From assembly GCA_030673345.1 (NCBI GenBank), contig DAOVJH010000024.1, positions 1 through 10,692 on the forward strand: 10,692 nucleotides of DNA. Direction: 5' to 3'. Of this stretch, positions 1 to 6,186 are shown piece by piece. The notes below the pieces were generated by a model. It saw only the letters and a program-made list of their open reading frames with translations. It did no database searches and was not told where the DNA came from. Position numbers and translations under genes: made by a program. The stretch comes from Pseudomonadota bacterium (GTDB lineage Bacteria > Pseudomonadota > Gammaproteobacteria > SZUA-229). Position 1 is the stretch's first letter. Each line of letters begins with the position of its first letter.

Positions 1-181
1 CCAGTACACCGCTGCCGGCAAAAACATCCAGGCAGCGACTCTGATGGATATAAGGCTGCAACCAGTTAAACAACGTCTCACGGATTCGGTCCGTCGTCGG
101 CCGCAGACCTTCTGCATCATCAAATTTTATTTTTCGACCACGCCATCTGCCGCCAATAATTCTGCATGAGCCGTTTTTCAT
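1..181 (-). CDS. rsmD: 16S rRNA (guanine(966)-N2)-methyltransferase RsmD, N-terminal part
   Basis: RsmD is a cytoplasmic, SAM-dependent enzyme that methylates N2 of G966 (E. coli numbering) in 16S rRNA during 30S assembly. Only the first 60 codons are in the window; the rest lies beyond position 1. Seen here: the family N-terminal block RIIGGRWRGRK at residues 7-17, then GLRPTTDRIRETLFNWL at 25-41, then the start of SAM motif I, LDVFAGSG, at 51-58. All three are characteristic of RsmD. The ATG at 181-179 is chosen because GGAGGT lies 5 nt upstream on the minus strand (192-187). The gene follows the two M16 peptidase genes on the same strand after 110 nt, and this linkage is common in gammaproteobacteria. 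Part of its Shine-Dalgarno lies in an inverted repeat (189-202). Identification is secure; the unseen C-terminal half cannot be checked. Confidence 0.93.
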   Translation of the reverse strand, partial: MKNGSCRIIGGRWRGRKIKFDDAEGLRPTTDRIRETLFNWLQPYIHQSRCLDVFAGSGVL

Positions 182-188
182 TTTTCAC

Positions 189-284
189 CTCCATGGATGG
201 AGCGGTAGAGAAGTGCTCCTGCATTTTCGACACTTCCTACATCCATGTAGGTCGTATGCTGAAAATCGTCAGGAACGATTTCAG
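189..284. repeat. Cluster of small palindromes between the inactive M16 subunit gene and rsmD
   Basis: Nearly all of this 110-bp gap is self-complementary. Visible pairs are CTCCAT/ATGGAG with a GG centre (189-202); GTAG-A-GAAGTG/CACTTC-CTAC (205-215 with 231-240, one bulged A); CCTACAT/ATGTAGG with a CC centre (236-251); and CTGAAAATCGT/ACGATTTCAG (259-269 with 275-284, one bulged A). Read on the minus strand, the centres resemble one another: ATGGAT, GCAGGAGC, TTCCTGA, ATCCAT. This suggests a family of REP-like units rather than unrelated hairpins. No T-run follows any stem, so none is a classical intrinsic terminator. The second and third stems share CTAC and are mutually exclusive. The role is unknown: possibly mRNA stabilisation or attenuation between the peptidase genes and rsmD. 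Confidence 0.7.
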
Positions 285-291
285 TACATTT

Positions 292-1668
292 TCATTGTTG
301 CTTCCCAACAACAACGGTCACCATCCTGTCGGGATGAACTCGCCGCTTTAACGCATCATTGATCATCTTCACATCGACAGCGTTGATGTTATCGATAAAA
401 CGGTCCAGATAATCAATCGGCAGATCATAGAAACCGATCATGGCTATGTATTCGAGTAGCTTGCTATTACTATCAATATTCAGCGGAAAACCGCCGGTTA
501 TATTGCTCACACTGGCTGCCAGTTCATCTTTTTCAGGTCCATCAGCAACATATTTTCTCAACTGCTGATCCAGCAGGGTCAGCGCCTGCTCCGTCTGTTC
601 TGTTTTGGTCTGCATACCCATAGCAAACGGGCCGAACTCACGCAGCGGTGAAAAATAACTATAAACACTGTAAGCCAGCGCATTATCTTCACGGATAACT
701 TCGACCAGTCTCGATGTAAAACCACTGCCGCCAAACGGATGATTAGCAACATACAGACTAAAATAATCCTCATCACCGCGCTTCACACCCGGCTGCCCAA
801 CAAAAATATGTGTCTGCGCAGAGGGGTAATCGATAACGATTTTTTTTGCTTCAGTCAAAGGCTTTACAGCTGCCAGCGGCGAAGGTCTATTGCCCGCAGG
901 CAGTGCAGACACAACATCGTTAACGATCGCTTCCGCCTGTTGTCGATCCACATTGCCAACGATAGCAACGGTCGCATTACTGGCAACGTAATACTGTTTA
1001 TAGAATGCACGGACCTGTTCCAGCGTCATCTTATCCAGACTCTCTCTGGTGCCGGATGAAGGCGAAGCGTAAGGGTGATCACCGAACACTGCTCTGTTAA
1101 AAGCAACACTGGCAAGAGAAGATGGTGACTGTTCACGCGCTTTCACCGATACTTTCATGCGGTTCAGTTCTCGCTGATAGGCGTCCTGCGGAAAATCAGG
1201 CTGGGTCAATACCTGCGTCAAACTTTCGATAGCAATATCCAGATACCGTGATTCTGTCAGGCTGCGCACGCCGATCACCGCCATATCGCGCGCCGCATCA
1301 TATTCTATCTCCGCACCTACCGCTTCAAAAGCTTCGGCTATCTGCTGTGAAGTTTTACCGGCAGCACCTTCGGATAACAATCCATTGGTTAATACAGCCA
1401 GTCCACTCAGACCATCATCCCGCGCACTTCCTGCATCAAATACGATACGGACATCCAGCATGGGAATTTCTTTTGCCGGCACAAATAATACTTTTGCGCC
1501 ATTCTCGGTCTGCCAGGTCTGAATCTGTGGTGTAGCCGTTACGGTAGCGCTGCATGACAGCAAGACCATCAGACCGATGGTACGCATCAAGCGCTTCGTG
1601 AGATGACGGCACCTATCCTGTCTGTACACACCTCGAGCGTTCAGTTTATCGATCAGCTTACTGCGCAT
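292..1668 (-). CDS. M16B peptidase-like protein, catalytically inactive partner subunit
   Basis: This is a 458-residue member of the insulinase/pitrilysin family M16, two-domain M16B type, predicted to be exported. The zinc motif HXXEH is absent: the aligned stretch reads GLAVLTNGLL, with Val92, Asn95 and Gly96 replacing His, Glu and His. The C-terminal domain keeps the substrate-binding R/Y pair in SRLVEVIREDNALAYSV (Arg326, Tyr333). That is the signature of the non-catalytic subunit of M16B heterodimers, whose active partner is the gene immediately upstream. Start: the ATG at 1668 has AGGAG 6 nt upstream and overlaps the preceding stop by 11 nt, which implies translational coupling. A GTG farther upstream at 1713 and an ATG at 1587 have poorer sites. 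The N-terminus has an unusually long, basic n-region of about 28 residues, then a hydrophobic stretch ending LLSCSATVTA. Either signal peptidase I cleavage after VTA or lipidation at Cys39 is possible. The true substrate is unknown. Confidence 0.88.
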   Translation of the reverse strand: MRSKLIDKLNARGVYRQDRCRHLTKRLMRTIGLMVLLSCSATVTATPQIQTWQTENGAKVLFVPAKEIPMLDVRIVFDAGSARDDGLSGLAVLTNGLLSEGAAGKTSQQIAEAFEAVGAEIEYDAARDMAVIGVRSLTESRYLDIAIESLTQVLTQPDFPQDAYQRELNRMKVSVKAREQSPSSLASVAFNRAVFGDHPYASPSSGTRESLDKMTLEQVRAFYKQYYVASNATVAIVGNVDRQQAEAIVNDVVSALPAGNRPSPLAAVKPLTEAKKIVIDYPSAQTHIFVGQPGVKRGDEDYFSLYVANHPFGGSGFTSRLVEVIREDNALAYSVYSYFSPLREFGPFAMGMQTKTEQTEQALTLLDQQLRKYVADGPEKDELAASVSNITGGFPLNIDSNSKLLEYIAMIGFYDLPIDYLDRFIDNINAVDVKMINDALKRRVHPDRMVTVVVGKQQ

Positions 1669-3088
1669 CTTTCTCTCCTGCCACTGAAACTGTTTTCGTG
1701 GTTTTGGTACCATTGCTTTCGATCGGTAATGGATCGAGCACGGCGACAGTCAAACGATCATCTGTCAGGTATTTTTTTGCCACCTGCTGAACCTGTTCTG
1801 CAGTCACTGCCAACACCTTATCGACATACTCGTCCTTTATCTGCCACGGTAGACCGATGGTGTCGAGCATACCCACTTCCATCGCCTGGTAGAATGTTGA
1901 ATCCTGTTTATACACCTGAGCAGCAACGACCTGCGCTTTCACTCGGTCCAGCTCCTTATCATCTGGCAGCTGTGTTTTAAGAAGATTGATTTGTTCACGA
2001 AGCGCAAATTCCAGCACTTCTATCGCCACCTCATCATTCGGCACTGCCGATAGAACAAATAGCGTGTCATGTCTTGCCGACATGCCATAACTGGCGCTCG
2101 CACTATTGGCAATTTCCTGACCGCGGACAAGATTTTTGCTCAACCGCGCGCTGTCTCCACCATCGAGTACACCCGCCAGAACTTCTAATGCATAAAGTTC
2201 CTTTTCCTGCTCGGTGCCTACGATATCAGAGGTTAGATTGGGCGCTTTAAAACCCATGATGAGATAAGGAATTTTTGCCGGCAACTCAACAGTTAATCGC
2301 TGCGTACCAAATTGTTTGGCTTCGTGCCGGGGTTTCAATTCAGGTATCCTGGAAGTCGGTAACTGGCCAAAATATTGTTTTGCCAGTCGAAAAACATCTT
2401 CTGCCAGGACATCACCTGCCACCACCAGTGTCGCATTGTTTGGTGCATACCAGGTCTCATACCACTCACGCGCATCATCTACTGTGAGCGTATCGAGGTC
2501 TTCCATCCAGCCTACGATGGGTCGGCGATAGGGACTATTGGTATAAGCCACCGCATTAAAACGTTCATAGGTCAGTGCACTGGGTTTATCATCTGTGCGC
2601 AAGCGGCGCTCTTCCTTGACCACTTCAAGCTCTTTTACAAACTCCTTTTCATCAAAGATGATGTTTCGCATGCGATCTGCTTCCAGTGACAGACACAACT
2701 CCAGCCTGTCATTGGCTATCTTTTGAAAATATGCCGTGTAATCCTGGCCGGTAAAAGCATTTTCTTCACCGCCATTGGCCGCAATAATTTCTGAAAACTC
2801 ACCCGCTGGATACTTCTCAGTGCCTTTGAACATCATATGCTCGAGCACATGCGATATACCGGTTATACCATCATGCTCATAACTGGCGCCGACCTTATAC
2901 CAGATCTGTGAAACCATGACCGGTGCTCTATGGTTCTCTATCACCAGTATCTTCATACCATTGGACAACTGGTAAGATTGAACGGCCTCGTCACTCTGCT
3001 CAGGCACAGGATCTGCATCATGATACAGCACCCAACCCAGGACCAGAGTCGAGACCGCAAGCAGTCCCGCAATTGACTTCATATTCAT
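1658..3088 (-). CDS. M16B zinc metallopeptidase, catalytic subunit
   Basis: This is a 476-residue M16 (pitrilysin/insulinase) peptidase of M16B size. The inverted zinc motif H80-V-L-E-H84 is intact: His80 and His84 are zinc ligands and Glu83 is the catalytic base. Glu160 in VVKEERR lies 76 residues after His84, where the third zinc ligand is expected. The usual downstream GGEENAFTGQDYTAY segment is present at 106-120. The N-terminus (residues 4-22, IAGLLAVSTLVLGWVLYHD) is a signal peptide or membrane anchor, so the protein should act in the periplasm. In the C-terminal domain the R/Y substrate-binding pair is lost: the aligned positions are Val321 and Asn328. The next gene has the reverse pattern, so the two probably form one working heterodimer. 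AGAGAG lies 7 nt upstream of the ATG at 3088; a second ATG two codons in is also possible. It is the first gene of the peptidase-peptidase-rsmD set, divergent from ftsY. Confidence 0.93.
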   Translation of the reverse strand: MNMKSIAGLLAVSTLVLGWVLYHDADPVPEQSDEAVQSYQLSNGMKILVIENHRAPVMVSQIWYKVGASYEHDGITGISHVLEHMMFKGTEKYPAGEFSEIIAANGGEENAFTGQDYTAYFQKIANDRLELCLSLEADRMRNIIFDEKEFVKELEVVKEERRLRTDDKPSALTYERFNAVAYTNSPYRRPIVGWMEDLDTLTVDDAREWYETWYAPNNATLVVAGDVLAEDVFRLAKQYFGQLPTSRIPELKPRHEAKQFGTQRLTVELPAKIPYLIMGFKAPNLTSDIVGTEQEKELYALEVLAGVLDGGDSARLSKNLVRGQEIANSASASYGMSARHDTLFVLSAVPNDEVAIEVLEFALREQINLLKTQLPDDKELDRVKAQVVAAQVYKQDSTFYQAMEVGMLDTIGLPWQIKDEYVDKVLAVTAEQVQQVAKKYLTDDRLTVAVLDPLPIESNGTKTTKTVSVAGEKDAQ

Positions 3089-3155
3089 ATAACTACTCTC
3101 TAACTTGTTAAATTCTTACGCCTGATTTACTGATTCAGGTCTTTATAATTTTTTA

Positions 3156-3183
3156 TTTTTATCGGTGCATCCACCCATGTAAA
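3156..3183 (-). promoter_or_regulatory. Candidate sigma-70 promoter for the M16 peptidase-rsmD operon
   Basis: On the minus strand TTTACA (3183-3178) and TAAAAA (3161-3156) are separated by 16 nt and lie about 70 nt upstream of the first peptidase start. They match TTGACA/TATAAT at 5/6 and 4/6 positions. The untranslated leader would contain an imperfect palindrome, CCTGA...TCAGG, at 3121-3139. On the other strand a perfect TATAAT occurs at 3144-3149, facing ftsY, but no good -35 box lies 16-18 nt upstream. The ftsY promoter is therefore left uncalled. AT-rich sequence produces such matches by chance, so this is tentative. Confidence 0.35.
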
Positions 3184-3235
3184 AACGGGCAACTAATGAT
3201 AGGATACCTCAATTATTTTCATTGCACGAATCATC

Positions 3236-4225
3236 ATGTTTGGCTTCATAAAACGCAAACAAAAAAACACATCAGAGACGGCGACGCCCACCGCAGAATC
3301 ACCAGTCCTATCAGAAGATAGCCCTGCGGATCTGAGCCAGTCTCTGGAAAAAACCAAACGCACTTTCTCAGATGGTATGGCCGATTTCTTTCTCGGCAAA
3401 AAAAACATCGACCGTGAACTGCTCGACGAGTTAGAAACACGTCTGCTCAGCGCAGATGTCGGCATAGATGCTACCACAACCATTATCGACGAACTGCAGA
3501 GCGACATCTCCCGCAAGGTGATCAACGACGCCGATTCATTACACACCAAATTAGCTGACATAATGAAGACTATCCTGCAGCCTTGTGAACAGGCGCTGAA
3601 AACCGAGTCTGCAAAACCATTTGTCATACTGGTCGTCGGCATCAACGGTGCAGGAAAGACCACCAGTATCGGTAAACTGGCGCACCATTTCGTGCAACAG
3701 GGCAAGTCCGTCATGCTGGCCGCCGGCGATACTTTTCGTGCCGCCGCTGTCGAACAGTTACAGGAATGGGGCAAACGCAACGATGTCCCCGTGATCACAC
3801 AGGGCTCAGGCGCCGACCCTGCCTCGGTAATCTTTGACGCTGTACAGTCAGCAAGTTCAAAAAATGTTGATATTGTTATTGCAGACACCGCTGGCCGCCT
3901 GCATACTCAGGACAACCTTATGGATGAGCTGGCAAAGATCAAACGTGTACTCGCCAAGATCGATATCGACGCGCCGCATGAAACACTCATCGTGATGGAC
4001 GCTGGTTTCGGCCAGAATGCACTGCACCAGGCACAGCAGTTCCACGACAGTATCGGCTTAACCGGTATGGCAGTGACCAAACTGGACGGCACCGCCAAAG
4101 GGGGGGTTTTATTCTCCATCGCCAAATCATTAAAACTGCCAGTTCGTTTTATCGGTATCGGTGAAGGTATTAACGATCTACGACCATTTAATGCGGCTGA
4201 ATTTGTGGATGCACTATTGGAGTAA
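3236..4225 (+). CDS. ftsY: Signal recognition particle receptor FtsY
   Basis: FtsY is the SRP-type GTPase that docks Ffh-ribosome complexes at the inner membrane and passes nascent membrane proteins to SecYEG. The 329-residue protein has a short, charged N-terminal A region (1-35), much shorter than in E. coli. The helical N domain follows (about 40-120, with LLDELETRLLSADVG), then the GTPase G domain. G motifs seen: G1 GINGAGKTTS 135-144, DTFRAAA 165-171, G3 DTAGR 217-221, G4 TKLDGTAKGG 281-290, and the closing GIGEGINDLRPF 307-318. One oddity: the usual DAxTGQNA motif reads DAGFGQNA (255-262), with Phe258 in place of Thr. Start: the ATG at 3236 gives the usual MFGF opening, but the Shine-Dalgarno is weak. 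It heads ftsY-ftsE-ftsX-rpoH, the classical gammaproteobacterial order. Confidence 0.97.
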   Translation: MFGFIKRKQKNTSETATPTAESPVLSEDSPADLSQSLEKTKRTFSDGMADFFLGKKNIDRELLDELETRLLSADVGIDATTTIIDELQSDISRKVINDADSLHTKLADIMKTILQPCEQALKTESAKPFVILVVGINGAGKTTSIGKLAHHFVQQGKSVMLAAGDTFRAAAVEQLQEWGKRNDVPVITQGSGADPASVIFDAVQSASSKNVDIVIADTAGRLHTQDNLMDELAKIKRVLAKIDIDAPHETLIVMDAGFGQNALHQAQQFHDSIGLTGMAVTKLDGTAKGGVLFSIAKSLKLPVRFIGIGEGINDLRPFNAAEFVDALLE

Positions 4226-4232
4226 AACGAAC

Positions 4233-4334
4233 AATGAAAAGTGAAAAACGAAAAATGAAAAATGAAAGTCAAAAACGACATGACAAAGCGCGTAGCTTTT
4301 CAAATTTTTCATTTTTCATTTTTCATTTTTCATT
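4233..4334. repeat. 102-bp AT-rich inverted-repeat element (MITE-like) between ftsY and ftsE
   Basis: The element begins AATGAAAA and ends TTTTCATT. Its outer arms of about 31 bp (4233-4263 and 4304-4334) pair with only two mismatches, both compatible with G-U pairing in one RNA strand. The arms are built of a 7-bp tandem unit, AAAAATG or its complement. The centre contains a smaller palindrome, AAAGC-GCGTA-GCTTT (4285-4299). No coding potential and no clear target-site duplication were seen. It lies just after the ftsY stop, so the ftsY-ftsE gap is 127 nt, whereas these genes are nearly contiguous in E. coli. It may be a small non-autonomous insertion or slipped-strand expansion. Transcribed, it would fold into a long A-U hairpin between the two cistrons. 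Confidence 0.75.
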
Positions 4335-4349
4335 GGTTACGAAGTAACC
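4335..4349 (+). promoter_or_regulatory. Short hairpin containing the ftsE ribosome-binding region
   Basis: GGTTAC-GAA-GTAACC is a perfect 6-bp inverted repeat with a 3-nt loop, ending 3 nt before the ftsE GTG at 4353. The best Shine-Dalgarno match, GAAG at 4341-4344, starts in the loop and runs one base into the 3' arm, 8 nt from the start codon. If formed, the hairpin would affect ftsE initiation. Function is inferred from position only. Confidence 0.45.
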
Positions 4350-4352
4350 CCA

Positions 4353-5045
4353 GTGATCCACTTCGATAACATCAGCAAACGATACCCCGGCGGCCATGAT
4401 GCCTTAAGCCAGGTAAGCATCCGCCTGGAAAAAGGCCAGATGGCTTTTCTGACCGGCCACTCCGGCGCGGGCAAGAGCACACTGCTAAAGTTGATCGCGA
4501 TGATCGAACGACCGACACGCGGACAGATCTTCCTCGATGGCGTCAACTTGAACAACATCAGTAACCGTAAGATTCCCTACATACGCCGCAACATCGGTAT
4601 CATCTTCCAGAACCACCACCTGCTCTACGACAGGCCGGTATTTGATAATGTCGCCATGCCGTTGATCATCCAGGGATACCGCCGTCAGGAAATCCATAAA
4701 CGGGTTCGCGCAGCACTCAACCAGGTGGGGTTATTAAGTAAAGAAAAATCTGATCCGATCACTTTATCCGGCGGTGAACAGCAGCGGGTAGGCATCGCCC
4801 GTGCAATCGTGCACAAACCATTATTACTGCTCGCCGACGAACCAACCGGTAACCTCGATCCCGAACTTTCACGTGAGATCATGGATCTATTTGCACGTTT
4901 TAACCAGGTCGGCACCACCGTATTGATCGCCAGCCACAATCTCGACCTGATCAAACAGATGGGCTCACCCATGATCAGTTTGCAGGATGGCAGGGTTTCA
5001 CATAACGGTCTGCCATTCTCTGTGGGCAGCAGCCAGGAACTGTAA
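4353..5045 (+). CDS. ftsE: Cell division ATP-binding protein FtsE
   Basis: FtsE is the cytoplasmic ATPase of the FtsEX complex. The complex sits at the division septum and uses ATP hydrolysis to activate periplasmic peptidoglycan hydrolysis through EnvC-type partners. The 230-residue ABC domain is complete: Walker A GHSGAGKS 35-42, Q-loop Gln86 in [12 protein letters not shown] signature LSGGEQQR 138-145, Walker B LLLLADEP 157-164 with catalytic Glu163, D-loop NLD 167-169, and switch His195 in ASHN. Strings such as [18 protein letters not shown] are typical of FtsE, not of general ABC transporters. The start is GTG at 4353, giving (M)[13 protein letters not shown] as in other FtsE proteins. 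The Shine-Dalgarno is weak (GAAG). The stop is 8 nt before ftsX, so the pair should be co-translated. An inverted-repeat element separates it from ftsY. Confidence 0.97.
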   Translation: MIHFDNISKRYPGGHDALSQVSIRLEKGQMAFLTGHSGAGKSTLLKLIAMIERPTRGQIFLDGVNLNNISNRKIPYIRRNIGIIFQNHHLLYDRPVFDNVAMPLIIQGYRRQEIHKRVRAALNQVGLLSKEKSDPITLSGGEQQRVGIARAIVHKPLLLLADEPTGNLDPELSREIMDLFARFNQVGTTVLIASHNLDLIKQMGSPMISLQDGRVSHNGLPFSVGSSQEL

Positions 5046-5053
5046 TACCGAAG

Positions 5054-5998
5054 ATGCGCTATAGCCCACAAAAGTCCAGTTTGCTTCGCTCTTATTTCGG
5101 CCACCACCTGCGTGTAAGCCTTGGCAGCCTCGGCCGTTTATATAAACAGCCTATCGCCACGATGATGACTGCTGCAGTCATCGCTATCGCGTTAGCACTG
5201 CCCGTCGGCCTGTACATCGGCCTGGCCAACATCGGACAGGTCAGTAGCGGCTGGGATGGTTCGACGCAGATTTCGCTGTTTTTACATACCAGGGTAAAAA
5301 AAGGTGATGCACAAAAACTGGTCAAGCGGCTGGAAAAACACAGAGATATAAAAAAAGTAGAACTCATCGACAAGGAGCAGGGCCTGCAACAATTTAAAGA
5401 GATATCCGGATTTGGTGACGCCTTAAAATACCTCGACAACAACCCGCTGCCAATCGTACTGGTGGTTCACCCGAGGATACTCGCAAGCCAGCCTGACCGG
5501 ACCACGAAGCTGGTCAAAGATCTGGGCAAAAATAAAATGGTCGAACTCGCACAACTCGATGTACAGTGGGTGAAACGGCTCTACACCTTCATCGAAATTG
5601 CCAACAGGAGCATCTGGGTGATCAGTTCGATGCTTGCCATCGCAGTACTGTTAATCATCGGCAACACGATCCGTCTGGACATACAGAGCCGCCGTGAAGA
5701 GATTGAAGTCTCCAAACTCATCGGTGCCTCGGACGCTTTTATCCGCCGCCCCTTCTTATACACCGGCTTCTGGTATGGTGCCATCGGTGGCATTCTGGCG
5801 TGGATTATCACACTGTTATCGCTCATGATGATGGAAAACCCGATACACAAACTGGCGCTGCTGTATCACAGCGATTTCCAGCTGAGCGGTCTGGGCGCCG
5901 GAAATACCCTGCTATTGATTACCATCAGCTGCACGCTGGGGCTAATCGGTTCCTGGATCGCTGTCAGCAGGCACCTTAAAGAAATCGAACCAAGTTAG
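5054..5998 (+). CDS. ftsX: Cell division protein FtsX, permease-like subunit
   Basis: FtsX is the inner-membrane partner of FtsE. Its large periplasmic loop recruits and allosterically activates cell-wall amidase activators during septation. The 314-residue protein has the expected topology: a cytoplasmic N-tail (1-35), TM1 about 37-59, a periplasmic domain about 60-180, TM2 about 187-206, TM3 about 236-260 and TM4 about 284-304. The conserved cytoplasmic [14 protein letters not shown] segment after TM2 (213-226), which resembles the coupling region of FtsX/MacB-type permeases, is intact. The ATG at 5054 follows the ftsE stop by 8 nt and has only GAAG directly adjacent, so initiation probably depends on ribosomes finishing ftsE. 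The N-terminal tail is shorter than in E. coli FtsX (352 residues). Confidence 0.96.
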   Translation: MRYSPQKSSLLRSYFGHHLRVSLGSLGRLYKQPIATMMTAAVIAIALALPVGLYIGLANIGQVSSGWDGSTQISLFLHTRVKKGDAQKLVKRLEKHRDIKKVELIDKEQGLQQFKEISGFGDALKYLDNNPLPIVLVVHPRILASQPDRTTKLVKDLGKNKMVELAQLDVQWVKRLYTFIEIANRSIWVISSMLAIAVLLIIGNTIRLDIQSRREEIEVSKLIGASDAFIRRPFLYTGFWYGAIGGILAWIITLLSLMMMENPIHKLALLYHSDFQLSGLGAGNTLLLITISCTLGLIGSWIAVSRHLKEIEPS

Positions 5999-6015
5999 AT
6001 TTCCTAATATTATCA

Positions 6016-6035
6016 GTATGTTACATAAAACATAC
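6016..6035. repeat. Hairpin after ftsX
   Basis: GTATGTT and AACATAC form a perfect 7-bp stem around a 6-nt loop, starting 18 nt after the ftsX stop. No T-run follows on the plus strand, so it is not a standard intrinsic terminator. It might be a processing or stability element at the 3' end of the ftsYEX message. Confidence 0.5.
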
Positions 6036-6105
6036 CACGGTGGCACAGACGTAGATAACAGAGCAAACACTCTGTGCCCTCTGTATCTCTGCGGTTAAAG
6101 CTTTT
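6036..6105. repeat. Degenerate copy of an intergenic inverted repeat (left of rpoH)
   Basis: The left part (CACGGTGGCACAGAC...) and right part (CTCTGTGCCCTCTGTATCTC...GGTTAA) are imperfectly complementary. The right half, 6070-6105, matches 7148-7183 downstream of rpoH at 32 of 36 positions, including the shared end GGTTAAAGCTTTT. The two repeats therefore belong to one family and bracket rpoH. This copy is the more decayed, with weak terminal pairing. The family resembles dispersed CACAGAG-type intergenic repeats seen in several proteobacteria (from memory, not checked). Confidence 0.65.
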
Positions 6106-6120
6106 CACTCATATTTCTTT

Positions 6121-6147
6121 GAACTTTTCTTACGATTAGCACTCTTA
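6121..6147 (+). promoter_or_regulatory. Sigma-E type promoter for rpoH
   Basis: An exact GAACTT -35 box (6121-6126, running into a further TT) is followed after 16 nt by TCTTA (6143-6147), which fits the TCNNA -10 consensus of sigma-E (RpoE). E. coli rpoH has a sigma-E promoter (P3) with the same -35 sequence and a 16-nt spacer. Transcription would start near 6154, about 33 nt before the preferred start codon. The -10 box falls in the left arm and spacer of the CIRCE operator, so HrcA binding should block it. Confidence 0.7.
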
Positions 6148-6162
6148 CTCCTTGAGTGCTAA
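6136..6162. promoter_or_regulatory. CIRCE operator (HrcA binding site) upstream of rpoH
   Basis: The left arm TTAGCACTC (6136-6144), a 9-nt spacer (6145-6153) and the right arm GAGTGCTAA (6154-6162) reproduce the CIRCE consensus exactly: 18 of 18 arm positions and the canonical spacing. CIRCE is the site of the heat-inactivated repressor HrcA, usually found before groESL or hrcA-grpE-dnaK. Here it ends 24 nt before the preferred rpoH start and covers the -10 of the sigma-E promoter and the -35 of a sigma-70-like promoter. A chance occurrence of an exact 9+9 palindrome of this sequence is negligible. hrcA itself is not in the window. Confidence 0.93.
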
Positions 6163-6165
6163 AAT
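6136..6165 (+). promoter_or_regulatory. Candidate sigma-70 core promoter for rpoH inside CIRCE
   Basis: TTAGCA (6136-6141) and TAAAAT (6160-6165) are 18 nt apart. The -10 differs from TATAAT at one position; the -35 matches TTGACA at four of six. Transcription would start around 6172. CIRCE would then lie over the promoter from -35 to just before the start site, the usual geometry for HrcA repression. This also argues against the ATG at 6172, which would be essentially leaderless. Confidence 0.5.
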
Positions 6166-6186
6166 GCAGCCATGAGAGAAGACAAT

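Noticed and set aside
166..351. Short plus-strand open frame across the rsmD start and the hairpin cluster
   Set aside because: It runs through palindromes and the ends of two minus-strand genes, lacks a ribosome site and shows no protein-like features.
3193..3888. Long open frame on the minus strand opposite ftsY (231 codons)
   Set aside because: It is fully antisense to a secure ftsY, is Ser/Cys/Met-rich as expected of a shadow frame, and has no recognisable domain.
4233..4334. CRISPR-like tandem repeats
   Set aside because: The 7-bp units are contiguous and form one inverted repeat; there are no spacers and no cas genes.
6016..6035. Intrinsic terminator after ftsX
   Set aside because: The stem is AT-rich and is followed by CACGGTGG, not by a T-run.
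6150..6165. Sigma-32 promoter (CTTGAG resembling CTTGAA) upstream of rpoH
   Set aside because: The bases belong to the CIRCE spacer and right arm, and no CCCCAT-like -10 follows at the required distance.
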